A stretch of 64,000 bases of DNA from Symsagittifera roscoffensis (Eukaryota; Xenacoelomorpha; Acoela; Convolutidae). Below the pieces are notes generated by a model that saw only the letters and a list, made by a program, of their open reading frames with translations, was not told the origin of the DNA and searched no databases. Shown here piece by piece: positions 1-10,590 of this stretch. The first letter of the stretch is position 1. Every line of letters begins with the position of its first letter. The stretch covers positions 28,203,407 to 28,267,406 of the forward strand of contig NC_087063.1 in the NCBI RefSeq assembly GCF_963678635.1, given 5' to 3'. Made by a program: the position numbers and the translations under genes.

Positions 1-2616
1 ATTCATGGGAGATGGCTTGAAGTCTTTCATTTTGCTCTCTCCACATTGGCTGAGTATTTCCATTTCTAAGGTTGCTCCAGTCAGAGTGCGGTCACTCCTT
101 TTGGATTTATAACCGGTTGACTTTATCCCCGCCATGAGAATGGGTGGCACCATCGCTATATCAGTTAACATTCTATCTGTGCCAGACAATTGATAATCAC
201 CTTGCCCCAAATCCATGACCTCCTCAACTCGTTTCCTCTTCGCTGAGTTACCAGCTTTCATCGACATTTCTGAATCCACCTTCGTCTTTCCAACTCTCCT
301 AGGCATCACTCTGCTGCCTAACTTCATTTTCATTGCATTGATTTTATCAATCACCATTTTTGATCGCATCGTCCCTCTCCTGGTTCTTGACAGATACACC
401 ACCTCTCCTTCATCGTCCTGCAGTGTCATCTTGATGGGAGAATTCGCTTCACTCTCATCAGTGGCTGAGTCGATCAACAACTCACTCAGTCTCCCTTCAC
501 ACTCATCAAGCTTGTCCAGTACTTCTCTCATCAAGGGTTGGTTGAGACCCGTTTTCAGAATAGATTGGGTCCCATAGCTTTGAACCACGGTCCAGACTTC
601 TTCCATAAACGCCACTCTGTCCAGCTTGCATCCCGTCCTACTCTCGTGGTCTCGGTGATGAACTTCCCATTCTTCTTCGGGCAGCGTTCCCAAGAAAGGT
701 ACTCTGGCTGAGGCCTCTATTCTTCTCCTCCGAGGTGATTCCATGAGGATTCTCTGGTCATTATTTCTTGAATTGCCAGGAGAGCTGCTCTCCGGCAAAT
801 TCCGTTTCATTTCCATAAAGGCTGACGGAGGCTCCAGTGTCGAGATGCCTTCATCCGCTGGCTCAGTCGTTTCCAATGTATCTGCATTGTTCTCAAGATC
901 ACTGAAGATATTGAAATCCAGGCTGGATGTTCCTCCTGTCGATGCCCTGTCGTCTTCCCCACCAGCTTGATCTTGTTGCATGGGTTCTTCGGTTTGACGG
1001 CTTCCACTCTGTCCGTCATTTCCTTCAGATTTATCTTTGTTCGGGCTCGATGGTCCTTGTTCGTCATTGTCGGCTTCTTCCTGGAATCTCGGTATGAGCA
1101 GTGTACCGGCCGATTTATCTTCCTCTTCTCCATGGACCACTTTAATTTCTTCGCAGCCGAAGGGTGCTAGGAAAGTTCTCGTCTGCAATATTCCTCCCAC
1201 TTTTATCTCCTTTTTCACACTGGTCAGGATTAATGAGGCTTCAGGCAATTCGGTCCTGCCTTTCATCCTCATCGGAGCTAAGCCTAATTCCTTCCATTCC
1301 TCATCAAATCTGCTTATTCGCCTTCTCGTCGCTTGATCCGTGTATGCAAATCGTGTGTACTGTAACACGGCGGCATTTCTCCCTACAAAGTATGGATCCA
1401 TCGTTCCCACGAAATTCCCTACTCTCCTTTCATTGGCTTCGAATGTTCCCAATCTAGGAGTCTGTACCACGGAGACTGCTCCGAGCAACATCCTTCTTAT
1501 CAGAGGGAATTCAGGGATTGCCTCCGGCAGCTTCTTGTAATCGCCCCAGTCCTTCGTCTTTTCTCTCACTTTGTGATATGCTGCAGTGAGGCGAGGCACT
1601 CTGGTTATCTCACCATTCGTTTTATCATAGGGTCTCAGGTTCCAAAGCTTTGGAAACACCTCGATGTGTCCTCTTTCTACTTCTCCCATGCGGTCACGGA
1701 AGTGATCGTCAAAATTGATGACTGTCATCTCTGGCTCCGATATTTTCGCAAATAACAGATCTTCACTCATGAGCTCCCGCAATGTGTGCTGCTCACACCA
1801 GTTCAGTGTACTACCGTCCACTGCCGATATGAGGTTCAGGTGCAGCACCGACCTCCTATATGCTTCCACTTTAACGTCAGGGAACGCAAACGTGACTGCT
1901 GGTCCATAGATAACTGTCACGAACTCCGTGACTCCTCTGATCAGCGCCAAGGTATCGGTTCTCATAGCCAAGCTCAGATCAGTTAACAGTGGCATGCCTC
2001 CAACATGTCGTCTAACATCTTCCTCTCTTTCAATCGTCTCGTCTTCTCCCGTTCCAAAGCGATTTTGTTGTAAGAGATACTGGATAAGAGTGTGTCTCAG
2101 GTCTCTTATCTTGTTCCACGAGTCCGTGGATTTCTTCATATCCAAGTTCCTCACTCTCTCTTTCATCTGCTCTGGACAACGTGCCAGTTCCATTAGTCCT
2201 CCCAAGTTTCCGTGGGTAATTGCAATCAATGTCAGAAGTCCGTCTAGCCGCAGGTTCTGAATTCCATCGGTGAGCAGCATCGCCGGTCCTTTCACGAAAC
2301 TCTCCGCTCCGAATGTCACGAACAAGGCTATTAAGTCCACTATCGATACTCTCACTACTGCTTGGAGGAATTCCTTTATCAAATAGTGCGAGACTTTCGG
2401 GTAAACTTTTGCCAAGAAGGACGCGGTCCATCCGGCTCCCAACCCTTCTAGCATGCTGTCTGTCCTTTCAAAGCCCTCCTGTCCTTTCACTTCCTGGGTC
2501 CAGAAGGTTTCCAGAGTAATCTGACACATTCTGTTTACAAACTCAGCGGTCTTTTCTCCGGCATTTTCCGCCAGGTTCACCTCCTTCAACAAGTAGGCAT
2601 GCATCTTCGTGATCAT
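1..2616 (-). CDS. ORF2 middle and C-terminal part, open to the window edge, unit 4
   Basis: From Met 2616 there are 872 codons without a stop down to base 1; I checked every triplet of this frame from 2640 to 781, and below that it follows the open frame of the sister units. It has no stop inside the window, so the true end lies to the left. The part right of about 941 exists only here. It is helical and mixed in charge (a segment near 1290-1200 reads MKGRTELPEASLILTSVKKE). An acidic Ser/Gln/Asn stretch near 1110-960 is probably a linker. From 833 down it equals the start of the ORF2b frame in units 1-3. I recognise no enzyme motif in this stretch. Confidence 0.7.
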   Translation of the reverse strand, partial: MITKMHAYLLKEVNLAENAGEKTAEFVNRMCQITLETFWTQEVKGQEGFERTDSMLEGLGAGWTASFLAKVYPKVSHYLIKEFLQAVVRVSIVDLIALFVTFGAESFVKGPAMLLTDGIQNLRLDGLLTLIAITHGNLGGLMELARCPEQMKERVRNLDMKKSTDSWNKIRDLRHTLIQYLLQQNRFGTGEDETIEREEDVRRHVGGMPLLTDLSLAMRTDTLALIRGVTEFVTVIYGPAVTFAFPDVKVEAYRRSVLHLNLISAVDGSTLNWCEQHTLRELMSEDLLFAKISEPEMTVINFDDHFRDRMGEVERGHIEVFPKLWNLRPYDKTNGEITRVPRLTAAYHKVREKTKDWGDYKKLPEAIPEFPLIRRMLLGAVSVVQTPRLGTFEANERRVGNFVGTMDPYFVGRNAAVLQYTRFAYTDQATRRRISRFDEEWKELGLAPMRMKGRTELPEASLILTSVKKEIKVGGILQTRTFLAPFGCEEIKVVHGEEEDKSAGTLLIPRFQEEADNDEQGPSSPNKDKSEGNDGQSGSRQTEEPMQQDQAGGEDDRASTGGTSSLDFNIFSDLENNADTLETTEPADEGISTLEPPSAFMEMKRNLPESSSPGNSRNNDQRILMESPRRRRIEASARVPFLGTLPEEEWEVHHRDHESRTGCKLDRVAFMEEVWTVVQSYGTQSILKTGLNQPLMREVLDKLDECEGRLSELLIDSATDESEANSPIKMTLQDDEGEVVYLSRTRRGTMRSKMVIDKINAMKMKLGSRVMPRRVGKTKVDSEMSMKAGNSAKRKRVEEVMDLGQGDYQLSGTDRMLTDIAMVPPILMAGIKSTGYKSKRSDRTLTGATLEMEILSQCGESKMKDFKPSPMN

Positions 2617-3032
2617 CACGGGGCCTTGCTCAAAGCATCTGCACCCAATGCCGCTACTCTAGGGTTCAGGTGTAGCCACTGGTTGGCTTCCGGCTTGGTT
2701 CTCAGAACCATCGCCTCCAGATGAGCTCTCGTCTCCAGTGAATTTTTCCTTCTTGTGTCTTCACCTGCCACTTCCATTGCTCGGAACCATAAGTCGTTGG
2801 ACATTGCCGTGATCACTCGATGGTCGTCGTCTATTCCCGGTTTCAGTTTGAGTTGTCGACTGAAATTGGACAGTTCCAACCCCAGCACTTCGTCCAACAC
2901 TAACATGTGTAGCGCGTGGTCCTTGAATCCTCTCATCGCGTTTGAGATATCTGACCATACTGCAGGCAGTTCAGACTTAAGTGGCCTCAGATTCTCCATT
3001 TCTATCAGGCGATTCGGAGCTGATATGATCAC
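2616..3032 (-). pseudogene. ORF2 middle fragment, unit 4
   Basis: A 138-codon frame that continues ORF2 in another frame after the lesion near 3043, beginning VIISAPNRLIEMENLRP. It ends at a TGA (2616-2618), after which the next frame carries on. It appears to be mostly helical, and I do not recognise the domain. Units 1-3 have lost this region entirely. Confidence 0.6.
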
Positions 3033-5977
3033 ATCATATTTTTTCTTTCCGAGAGTAAGACCACAATTGCATACACGAATTTCAGTCCATCCGGGAGATG
3101 TGCATATCCCGGAGACAACGCGAATACTACTCTCAATGCCACTTTATTGAATGACCCCTCCTTCGTCGCATCCACCACTTCACCCATCGACTCAAGGATG
3201 TCTTTTATCGCTGGCCATACAGCGTTCTCTGCTGTTGTAGGATCTCTGAGTCTGCTCAGAAAACCTCTACTGTGTAGATGGTCATTGATGCCAGCAAACA
3301 CAATCGTAATTGGATTCATGTCCGTCGGCCTTTGTACCCCTATAGCCAAAGATACTGATTGCAGTAGGTCCAGGTCGATCGCTGCCAACATTATGACGTC
3401 CGGCCAAAACAAAGACTTGGAAGTGTACACAAACTCTGAATTCGCTACTACCATAATCTTGGCCTTCCTCATCTCTGCTTTGTCATAGGCGGCGAAGATG
3501 GTTTCATCTTTCTTTATCGCTGTCAATCCGCCATATCTCTGGGCATCACGATCTTGGTTCACTAGTTTTGGGTACACTCTTTCCTTCACATGACCAGGGG
3601 GTGTCGTCAGCTGCCTGAATATCTTCAGGTGTTGTCCAATCGGCGCTCTCGTCGTCAGGAATCTTCCTGGTCTCTCTTCACAATTCCCCTCATCATGGTT
3701 CAATCTCACATCTTGCAACGGTCTCGCATTCACTGGTCCCATCGTGTTGTTAGAGGGCAGTCCCTCCAAGTCAGCAAATCTCAAGGCCGTCGTGGAGCTG
3801 AAATTTATGCTAGCGGCTATCAACCAGTCTACGCCGGTTATCGAGTACAATCTGCTGACGGATAGCATCGCTCCATTCAGCATCCTCCTTGCATCTTCGA
3901 TGAAGCTTATTCTCTGGAGATCCAGCTTCATTAGTTCGTCTTTGTATATATGCCAGGGAGACGGTATGGGTCTCGACCACATCAATGAGCCTCTGCTCGG
4001 TCTCTCCTCTCGACTGGTACTCGTCGTCTCCGATCTAGTGTCCGATCTAGATGTGCCTGCTGTCTCTTCGATTGGGTTGACAGGTCCTATTCTTCTCCTA
4101 GGATGAATAGTCCTCCACATCGGTGCTTCTCCCAATCGATCCTGTACGTCTGTTCTTCGACCTGGTTCGCTGGAGCTTTGTTGCCTGTAGTTCGTGACGG
4201 CCGGGACCGTACCCAAGCGTGTTTCCAAGCTAGGAGGCACAAAGGTGGTAATCACCGCGTCACTCACCGTTCCTTCTTCCTTCAGCACTCCTGTGTCAAA
4301 GAGTTCTGCTTCCAGCTCGTCCAACCGCTCTTGCAAGACTCGATTCAACCAAGCTTGTCGTTCAATACTGTCGAAGTGGATGCCGTCTGTGGTCAGTCTG
4401 GCCTGATCCATGGCTCTCAACTCATGTTCGATGTCCATGAGGATCATTCTTCCGGCATTTCGACTTGCTAGGTTCCTCAAGATGTTGTTCCATCTTACGA
4501 CTCCCTCGTTGTGCCTTCTTCCTGAGGCTGTCAGGCTTCTCGCGTTCATGGGCACAGTGCAAACGGTCAGTACAGCGCAACTGAATTTCTGCCAGAGGGT
4601 AGTAAACAAACACACCATCATTGACTCCCATAGTGCTTCCTGCTCGTCTGAACCTCTGGAGATGTCATTCGTCCCAACTAAGATCATCACATTGGGAATC
4701 CTCCCTGGATTCATCAGTTCCACCATCCGATATAATTGGGCTATCGTCGCTCCTCCAAAGGCCATCACCGTGGTGACCCACGAGGTCCTCAAATTTGACA
4801 GCACTCTGACCAAGCTGTCTCCCAGTATCAGATGAGATGTCCCGAGTGGTGGTTGCTGCAGGTTCACAGCTGGGCTCCAGGTAGCTCGATTGAAGCAGGC
4901 CCTCGGATCTATCTCCGGAACTCCCGTGAAATTATGTTTCAATTGATTATTCTTCTGCACGTCTATTATGCGAGACACTTTCTTCGCTGGCATCTTTCGT
5001 ACTTTCCTCTCTGGGATTCTCGAGCTCCCCATGAGTGGTGTCACGTTACTTATCCCTTGTCTGATCACGGTCTGGGAGAGTTGTACTCTGCCCGTATCGT
5101 CAATCGTTCCATAGGGTGCAGTCACCCCGGAACCTGGCGCATTCTTGTAAGCGACCAGTCGTCCAGCTGTCTCTATCAGTTTCCTCACTGTCTGTTCTAC
5201 GACGGGGTCACCCAAGGTGTCACTAGGATCCGGGATCGTTACTCGATTTGTCTCTACTGGGAGCCGTGTCTCCGTTGTTTGACTCATTTCTAGAGGCGTC
5301 AAGAGCTCCATCGGGGACTGCCCACGAGGAGTATCCCTTGCAGGTATTACTTTCTCCACGGCGGTTGTCAACGCCATCTGCTCCGATCGCTCTTTTTATT
5401 CCTGCCTTAAGCGCTCAATCTCTTGACCCTGCTTTTTGTTGCAGTCTTCAAACAACTTTCTCCACATGTCCCGATCTTCCTCCATCTGGAGCATGCTTCT
5501 GGTCATCTCGTCCAGCTCCTTCTTCGTACTTTTCAGTTCTTCGTTCATCTCATCCAGACCTTGCATGGTTTGGTTCGTCTGAACATCCTGTCCTACTTTC
5601 GCCCTTTTTGGTGGCACAGCTGCTCTCAGTGGTGAACCAGACGAGGTCGCCTCGCTGTTCATCTCCCGATGCATTCTCGTCAGCCCAGGTTTGGGCTTGG
5701 AGGGCATTGGCATCTCACCTGGTTGGTAAGTCCTAGAACTTCCCAATCCAGGCTCATTCGCCAAGTCACTCCCTGAGAGAGCCCCGTTTCTCCACCTCAT
5801 CACTCTCATGTTCGGGCGGTCTAGTACTCCTCTTTCTCCAAATGCTGCCAACATGACTACCTCTGGGTCCTCCAGAGCGAAGTCTCGATCGATCAGCCGA
5901 CGATAGATCGCATCTATCATCGGTCCTACATATGCCTCTGCCAGGTCTATCAATTCATCCAAGTTGAAGTTGTCCAT
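3029..5977 (-). pseudogene. ORF2 N-terminal part with complete SGNH hydrolase, unit 4
   Basis: Starts at the MDNFNLDEL Met that opens ORF2 in unit 2. A TAA replaces a Tyr codon at about 5396 after 193 codons; the same frame then runs from Met 5377 for 782 codons. A coiled coil lies just before the stop (KSTKKELDEMTRSMLQ to EIERLRQE). Counted from 5377, an SGNH hydrolase follows: block I LILGDSLVRVL (Ser188), block II FGGATI, block III LVGTNDIS (Asn237) and block V DGIHFD (Asp331, His334). The full set predicts an esterase-type enzyme. Residues 640-770 look like a second SGNH-like fold (IVFAGINDHL). A 1-nt loss in an A run near 3043 ends the frame. Coiled coil plus SGNH recalls ORF1 of CR1-type non-LTR elements. 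Confidence 0.78.
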
Positions 5978-6091
5978 TCTATTCTTTCAAGTTTGATTTG
6001 ATTCGATTCGATATTTGACTCAAGTGAGTTATTAAATGATCAATCAGGATCTAGAAAAGAAGTCACAAATATCACACTTGTCTGTTTCACC

Positions 6092-6714
6092 TTAACATAT
6101 ATCGTTAAAATTTGCTTAAAAACAGTTCAGATAAAAAGATATTCATCCTAAAATTTATTAAAATCAATTGGTTTCTAAAATTTTGAAATTCGACCTAAGA
6201 TTGGACAGTCCAAACTTTGGATCTATTCCCAAGATCATCATTTAGTTGTTCATGGTCACTAACCCCTACTTACCCATGATCTTAATAATCTAACACATAA
6301 CATAACATAACATAACACACATATCACCTATTACATACAACTTAGTCTTTGGCCTAACACTCTCTCACACATCACTCAGCCTATACTTAAGTAATATTTC
6401 TTATGTAGATATACTTGTATGTTCGTATCAGAGAGTATCACGTGTACAAGCGCGTACAATTCCCGAGGATGCAGTCTTCCTCTGTTTGGATCGTACACTG
6501 GAAGCGAGAGCTCCTTCACGTCCATTTCGACAAGGAAGTCCCTCAGCCTCGTCAAAGACAAGACTAGGTTCTCTGAGACAAGAAATCACTGTCTGTTAGT
6601 ATTATGTTACTTGAATATTCATTTGGTAAGTTAAAATATGACTCAACTACCCTGCCTATGTCAGGTTTCTTAGGCTCTTCGCCTGATTCTGCTTCTAAGT
6701 CTCCTGTTTCTCTT
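6092..6714 (-). repeat. Direct duplication in the pol-ORF2 spacer, copy 1
   Basis: About 620 bp repeated at 6926-7548 with an offset of 834 bp and about 97 percent identity by eye. It carries the spacer, an ACATA-type pentanucleotide run and the end of the macro domain. Units 2 and 3 have this segment once. Confidence 0.8.
6376..6561 (-). pseudogene. Macro-domain C-half fragment, copy 1, unit 4
   Basis: Second copy of the same fragment, 834 bp further downstream in element orientation. It differs at a handful of residues (PVYDPNRG here, PVYDTNRG in the other copy). It arises from the duplication of 6092-6714 and 6926-7548. Where the OARD1 family has its catalytic Asp, near the PVYDPNRGRLHP segment, this copy appears to have Gly. 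Confidence 0.65.
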
Positions 6715-6790
6715 ATAAGAGAGAAAAATCTTATAAGAGGAACCTATAAGAGGAACCTATAAGAGGAACCTTTCTCTCTTATAAGAGGAA
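6706..6790. repeat. Short tandem repeat of a TATAAGAGGAACC unit
   Basis: Four or so copies of a 13-bp unit, with palindromic CTTATAAG steps, lie at the junction between the first spacer copy and the inverted LTR fragment. The same CTTATAGGTTCC word sits at the end of the matching LTR segment (17343-17354), so the repeat probably grew from that end. Confidence 0.7.
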
Positions 6791-6918
6791 CCTATAAGAG
6801 AGAAAAATTTTTGAGTTTAGAAAAAAGACGTTTTGGTTAATAACTTTGGAACTACTGGGCATATCGAGTTGATCTTGGTACCAATAGATCAGAAATTAGT
6901 TGAGCTTACTGATAGGGA
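6787..6918 (+). repeat. Inverted fragment of the LTR-type region
   Basis: 132 bp that match the reverse complement of 17223-17354 in the adjoining LTR-type region with only a few differences. It sits between the two spacer copies, in the opposite orientation to the element. A template switch during reverse transcription or repair would explain it. Confidence 0.8.
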
Positions 6919-6925
6919 CAAAATT

Positions 6926-7548
6926 TTAACATATATTGTTAAAATTTGCTTAAAAACAGTTCAGATAAAAAGATATTCATCCTGAAATTTATTAAAATCA
7001 ATTGGTTTCTAAAATTTTGGAATTCGACCTAAGATTGGACAGTCCAAACTTTGGATCTATTCCCAAGATCGTCATTTAGTTGTTCATGGTCACTAAACCC
7101 TACTTAACCATGATCTTAATAACCTAACACATAACATAACATAACATAACACACATATCACCTATTACATACAACTTAGTCTTTGGCCTAACACTCTCTC
7201 ACACATCACTCAGTCTATACTTAAGTAATATTTCTTATGTAGATATACTTGTATGTTCGTATCAGAGAATATCACGTGTACAAGCGCGTACAATTCCCGA
7301 GGATGCAGTCTTCCTCTGTTTGTATCGTACACTGGAAGCGAGAGCTCCTTCACGTCCATTTCGACAAGGAAGTCCCTCAGCCTCGTCAAAGACAAGACTA
7401 GGTTCTCTGAGACAAGAAATCACTGTCTGTTAGTATTATGTTACTTGAATATTCATTTGGTAAGTTAAAATATGACTCAACTACCCTGCCTATGTCAGGT
7501 TTCTTAGGCTCTTCGCCTGATTCTGCTTCTAAGTCTCCTGTTTCTCTT
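6926..7548 (-). repeat. Direct duplication in the pol-ORF2 spacer, copy 2
   Basis: Second copy of the segment at 6092-6714. It remains joined to the acidic extension upstream. Confidence 0.8.
7210..7395 (-). pseudogene. Macro-domain C-half fragment, copy 2, unit 4
   Basis: A 61-codon fragment starting in the LTRLRDFLVEM helix and running through KELSLPVYD, the RGRLHPRELYALVHVI helix and the last strand, NIQVYLHKKYYLS. This is the expected end of an OARD1-like macro domain. It is cut off from its N-half. Confidence 0.65.
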
Positions 7549-8501
7549 GCTATTCTTAATTTTTTTATTACCAAGTTTTCAGTGTGGGTAAGTCCTACCC
7601 CCACTCCCCGGACAAAAACATCCATCGACGTCCCCGTCGATCGCAAAGCGGGTATCAAGTCAAGGTTAGAAGCTGGGATGAGTAGTCGTCCTTCCTGGGC
7701 AGCCCAGGAAGGATCCTCTCGTTCGGTCTTGATGTATTTCATGCTTTCACGATCTACGTCTTGGATCGTGACACTGGTCCTCTCAGGATCCGAGGTCGTT
7801 TCATTCAGCCACTCTAAGACACGCAGGTTCGTCAAGTCTTGTTCATATGACTGCTGTTGCTCGTCGTCGAATTCTACCTCGGGTTTCGACCAGTCGTCAA
7901 CCCACTCATCGTCGTGATCATCGACTATGTCAATGTCTTGTGACACAGTTATTTCCTCTAGACCCACTACTTCCTCCACTGTCTTCTTTAGATCTATCCT
8001 ATCCACTACAAAGTCGTCACCGTAAGGGTTGTATTTCTTTCTTGGTCTCATTCCGTCCTTCTGACGAGTCTGTATGGTGAACGGAAGATCCGGTTCCAAG
8101 TTCTTGGGAACCTCTATCTGTTCGGGATCCTGCCAATCTTCCTCTGCGTAGGGTAATGTTTCATCGTCCGCTTCGATCTGTTCGTTTGGATCCAGGTCCA
8201 GCGGTGTATCCGTACCTTCCTCTACGACTTCGTTTCCATCGTTCTTCTCCCTGGTGCCTTTTTCATTGACCTCACAAGCAGGATCCATCATTAGATAATC
8301 CCCTTCTTCCATGTCTGTAGGTATACACCAGTCTTCTGTCGATGGATTGTGTGGCTTTATATTCTCGTAGTGGGCGGCTCGGCCAGTACTCAGTCTATAA
8401 AAGCGTCCCTCCTGATGCACCTCTGTAATCATGAAGGGTCCCCTCCATTTTTTAGGAGCTTTTTTGTCCCTTTCGGTGGTATAACGTTCTGGAATACCCA
8501 T
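7398..8501 (-). pseudogene. Post-integrase acidic extension, macro domain truncated, unit 4
   Basis: A 367-codon frame. The first codons are an out-of-frame lead-in; from about 8460 it reads the GPF module (KKWRGPFMITEVHQ), the intact GRAAHYENIKPH segment and a long, strongly acidic stretch (many Asp/Glu, about 8300-7800). It then reaches the start of a macro domain (SSNIILTDSDF), where it breaks into unrelated residues because about 230 bp, encoding the N-half of the macro domain, are missing at about 7412. The macro C-half survives as two separate fragments at 7210-7395 and 6376-6561. Confidence 0.7.
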
Positions 8502-8638
8502 ACGTAGTCTCCCACCGAGTATGCCTTTGCACCAGCTGCTTTCTTGTCGAATCTTTTCCTCTGCCTTGCCTGTGCCTGCTGAGTGTTTCGTCTACACAAA
8601 TCGTCCAACTCCTGTTGGTGTCTGATCACATCCCTCAC
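8429..8638 (-). pseudogene. pol: Integrase C-terminal segment, unit 4
   Basis: A 69-codon fragment continuing the integrase after its frameshift. It contains the AYSVGDYVWVFQNVIPPKGTK strand region that precedes a GPF module. A second frameshift near 8460 moves the GPF module into the following frame, at 7398-8501. Confidence 0.65.
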
Positions 8639-9576
8639 GTAGACCTGTGGGGAGTTTTCTTTCCCTCATATTCTGGGTAGAAGAAGGTTAAGGGTAAAGA
8701 CTTTTCGTGTCCAGTTAGCATCATGTGTGGACTGACTCCGGTGGTGGAGTGTTGCGTGCTGTTATATGCTCCCATCACCTGTGGAAGGTATCTGTCCCAA
8801 TCGGTCATGTACCTGGAACAATATACTCTCAGCATCGACACTAACGTCCTGTTCTGTCTTTCCACTAAGCCATTCGTCTGAGGGTGGTATGTCGTGGAGT
8901 GAGCCTGAGCGACCTGTGAGCGTCTCATGAGCTCTTTCGTAAGCTCTCCTACGAAAGCTGTTCCATTATCCGATTGAAACGTCATCGGACAACCATGTCT
9001 TGCTATCCACGTATTGATCAGGTGGTCGCATGTCTCTTCCGCCGTGGCTGTTATGCAGGGCACGGCCTCTGCATACTTCGTAAAATGATCTATCATGACC
9101 AGCACCTGATTATAACCATTGTCTGTCATGCATATCTTTTGGTGATCTATTTGCACCACCTCGTTGAATTCAGACGACTCGATCGATTGTAAAGGAAATC
9201 GCAACTTCCTTGGATCCTTGACCTGCTGGCATGACAGACATGCTGTTACCCATTTCTCGCATGCCTTTTTCATCCCAGGCCACTCAAAGCGCTTCAGGAT
9301 CCTCTGATATACTTTGTCGATCCCCTGATGGCCCATCTGATCATGTGACCTGAATAATAGTTCTGTCTGATAGAGTTGCGGTAACACTATCGCGTTATAC
9401 TTGTATAGGACTCTGTATTCCTCTCTTCTTTTGCAAGCCACGATCCCGTCCTTGTTCAAATATAACCTCCCTTCCTTCTGCATGAAGTATTGTCTCAGGA
9501 TGCGATAACTATCTTCCTCGAGGTCCCCTTTATCCGGAGAACCAATCTCGATCCACCTTTTCAGGTTGCTTGTCAT
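8635..9576 (-). pseudogene. pol: Integrase with full DDE set, unit 4
   Basis: A 313-codon frame that would insert element DNA into the host genome. The N-terminal zinc site is exact HX4HX29CX2C (HDQMGH to CLSC). The catalytic core has Asp in VQIDHQ, Asp in FQSDNG and Glu in LVERQNR, so this is the only integrase in the window with all three acids. A lost C near 8655 shifts the frame and ends it in GKKTPHRST before the C-terminal domain. Confidence 0.85.
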
Positions 9577-9588
9577 GCGATCATTTCT

Positions 9589-9993
9589 CTACGCCCTTAG
9601 AAGGTCCGAGAGTCTGTATCTCGCCTTCAAGTACGTCTTCATGACCCTCATCTGACTATTCAGCTCGTTGGGCCGGTGTGTGTCTTCTTCCATCTTAACG
9701 CACCAAACTTTCGCCAACGGCTGTGTTTCTTGTTTAAACGGCTGAAGATCAGTCCTGACTACCTCTTTCTGCGGCAACAGGCTTATCGAACGTTTCGATA
9801 CCGCTATCGTCTCCAAGTCATCCGCTGCGTTGTCAAAGACTCTTTCGCTTGGTATTAGGTAGCGATCAATGTCAGGATCCTGGTACACCTCTCTGTCCAG
9901 GTCCCTTGCCCGAGTTTCCACTAGTAGCGTGTGTATCGCTAGTTCTGACAGTTCTGATCCCGAACTCGAGTTCCTGTCTGAATAGGTGTCCAT
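9589..9993 (-). pseudogene. pol: Integrase N-terminal extension, unit 4
   Basis: A 134-codon frame between the linker stop and the integrase. It is acidic at first, then mixed helical (VWCVKMEEDTHRPNEL). In units 2 and 3 the same sequence is joined in frame to the integrase; here a TAG at 9589-9591 separates them (CAG in the sister units). I see no named domain. Confidence 0.6.
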
Positions 9994-10020
9994 TCCTGAG
10001 TTTTGGGAATCATCATCCGT

Positions 10021-10590
10021 CTAAGAGGTTGTGCTGGAGACTGCGCGCTCCTCCAGACCATGTCTGTGCCTTCTTCGAATCCATCTGAACTCCCCGGACA
10101 AAACCTTGTTCTCTAGGTCCTGTTTCTCATCAGGAATTTTCTCGTCTATCTCAGACTCCCCGGACAAATTTTCTTGTCCCGGGTGTTGATCTTTTGATCG
10201 CTGGTTCTTTTCATCATTCGTCTCCCCGGACAAATAGTTTTGCAGCAGATTTTGTTCTACCTTCTTACCTTCCTTATCCTGGTCCACAAAGGTGACGGTT
10301 TTTTTTTCGCTTGCTGCTCCCCTGTTCTTTCTGTCCGTAAGATGTACTGGTTAAAATCTCTTGGGGTATTGAGGATACTAGTTGCTGAACTATTGTCCTA
10401 CAATCCCTCTCGTTCTCTTCGTGCTGTCGTCTGGAAGGCATGATCTTCACCTTCTCCTTGAGTGTTAGTGATGCCACTGCTGCTGTCCACTCGGGGTCAT
10501 CTCTGGTCACTTCTCTTTCTAACAATCCACCCAGCATCCGCATCACTTGCGGTGTGACCTGCACTGTTTTATCCAATAATGAGAGGCTGT
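10021..10590 (-). pseudogene. pol: RNase H-integrase linker, unit 4
   Basis: Two overlapping fragments (10274-10576 and 10021-10287) separated by an extra T in a T run at about 10300. The segment is low-complexity and charged, and holds three copies of Leu-Ser-Gly-Glu, each encoded by the DNA motif TTTGTCCGGGGAG or close to it. It ends at a TAG (10021-10023) found at the same place in units 2 and 3. Confidence 0.6.

Noticed and set aside
6293-6322. ACATA/ATAAC pentanucleotide run as telomeric repeat
   Set aside because: Only about 30-50 bp long, imperfect, and internal to each unit between pol and ORF2; it is a microsatellite in the spacer.
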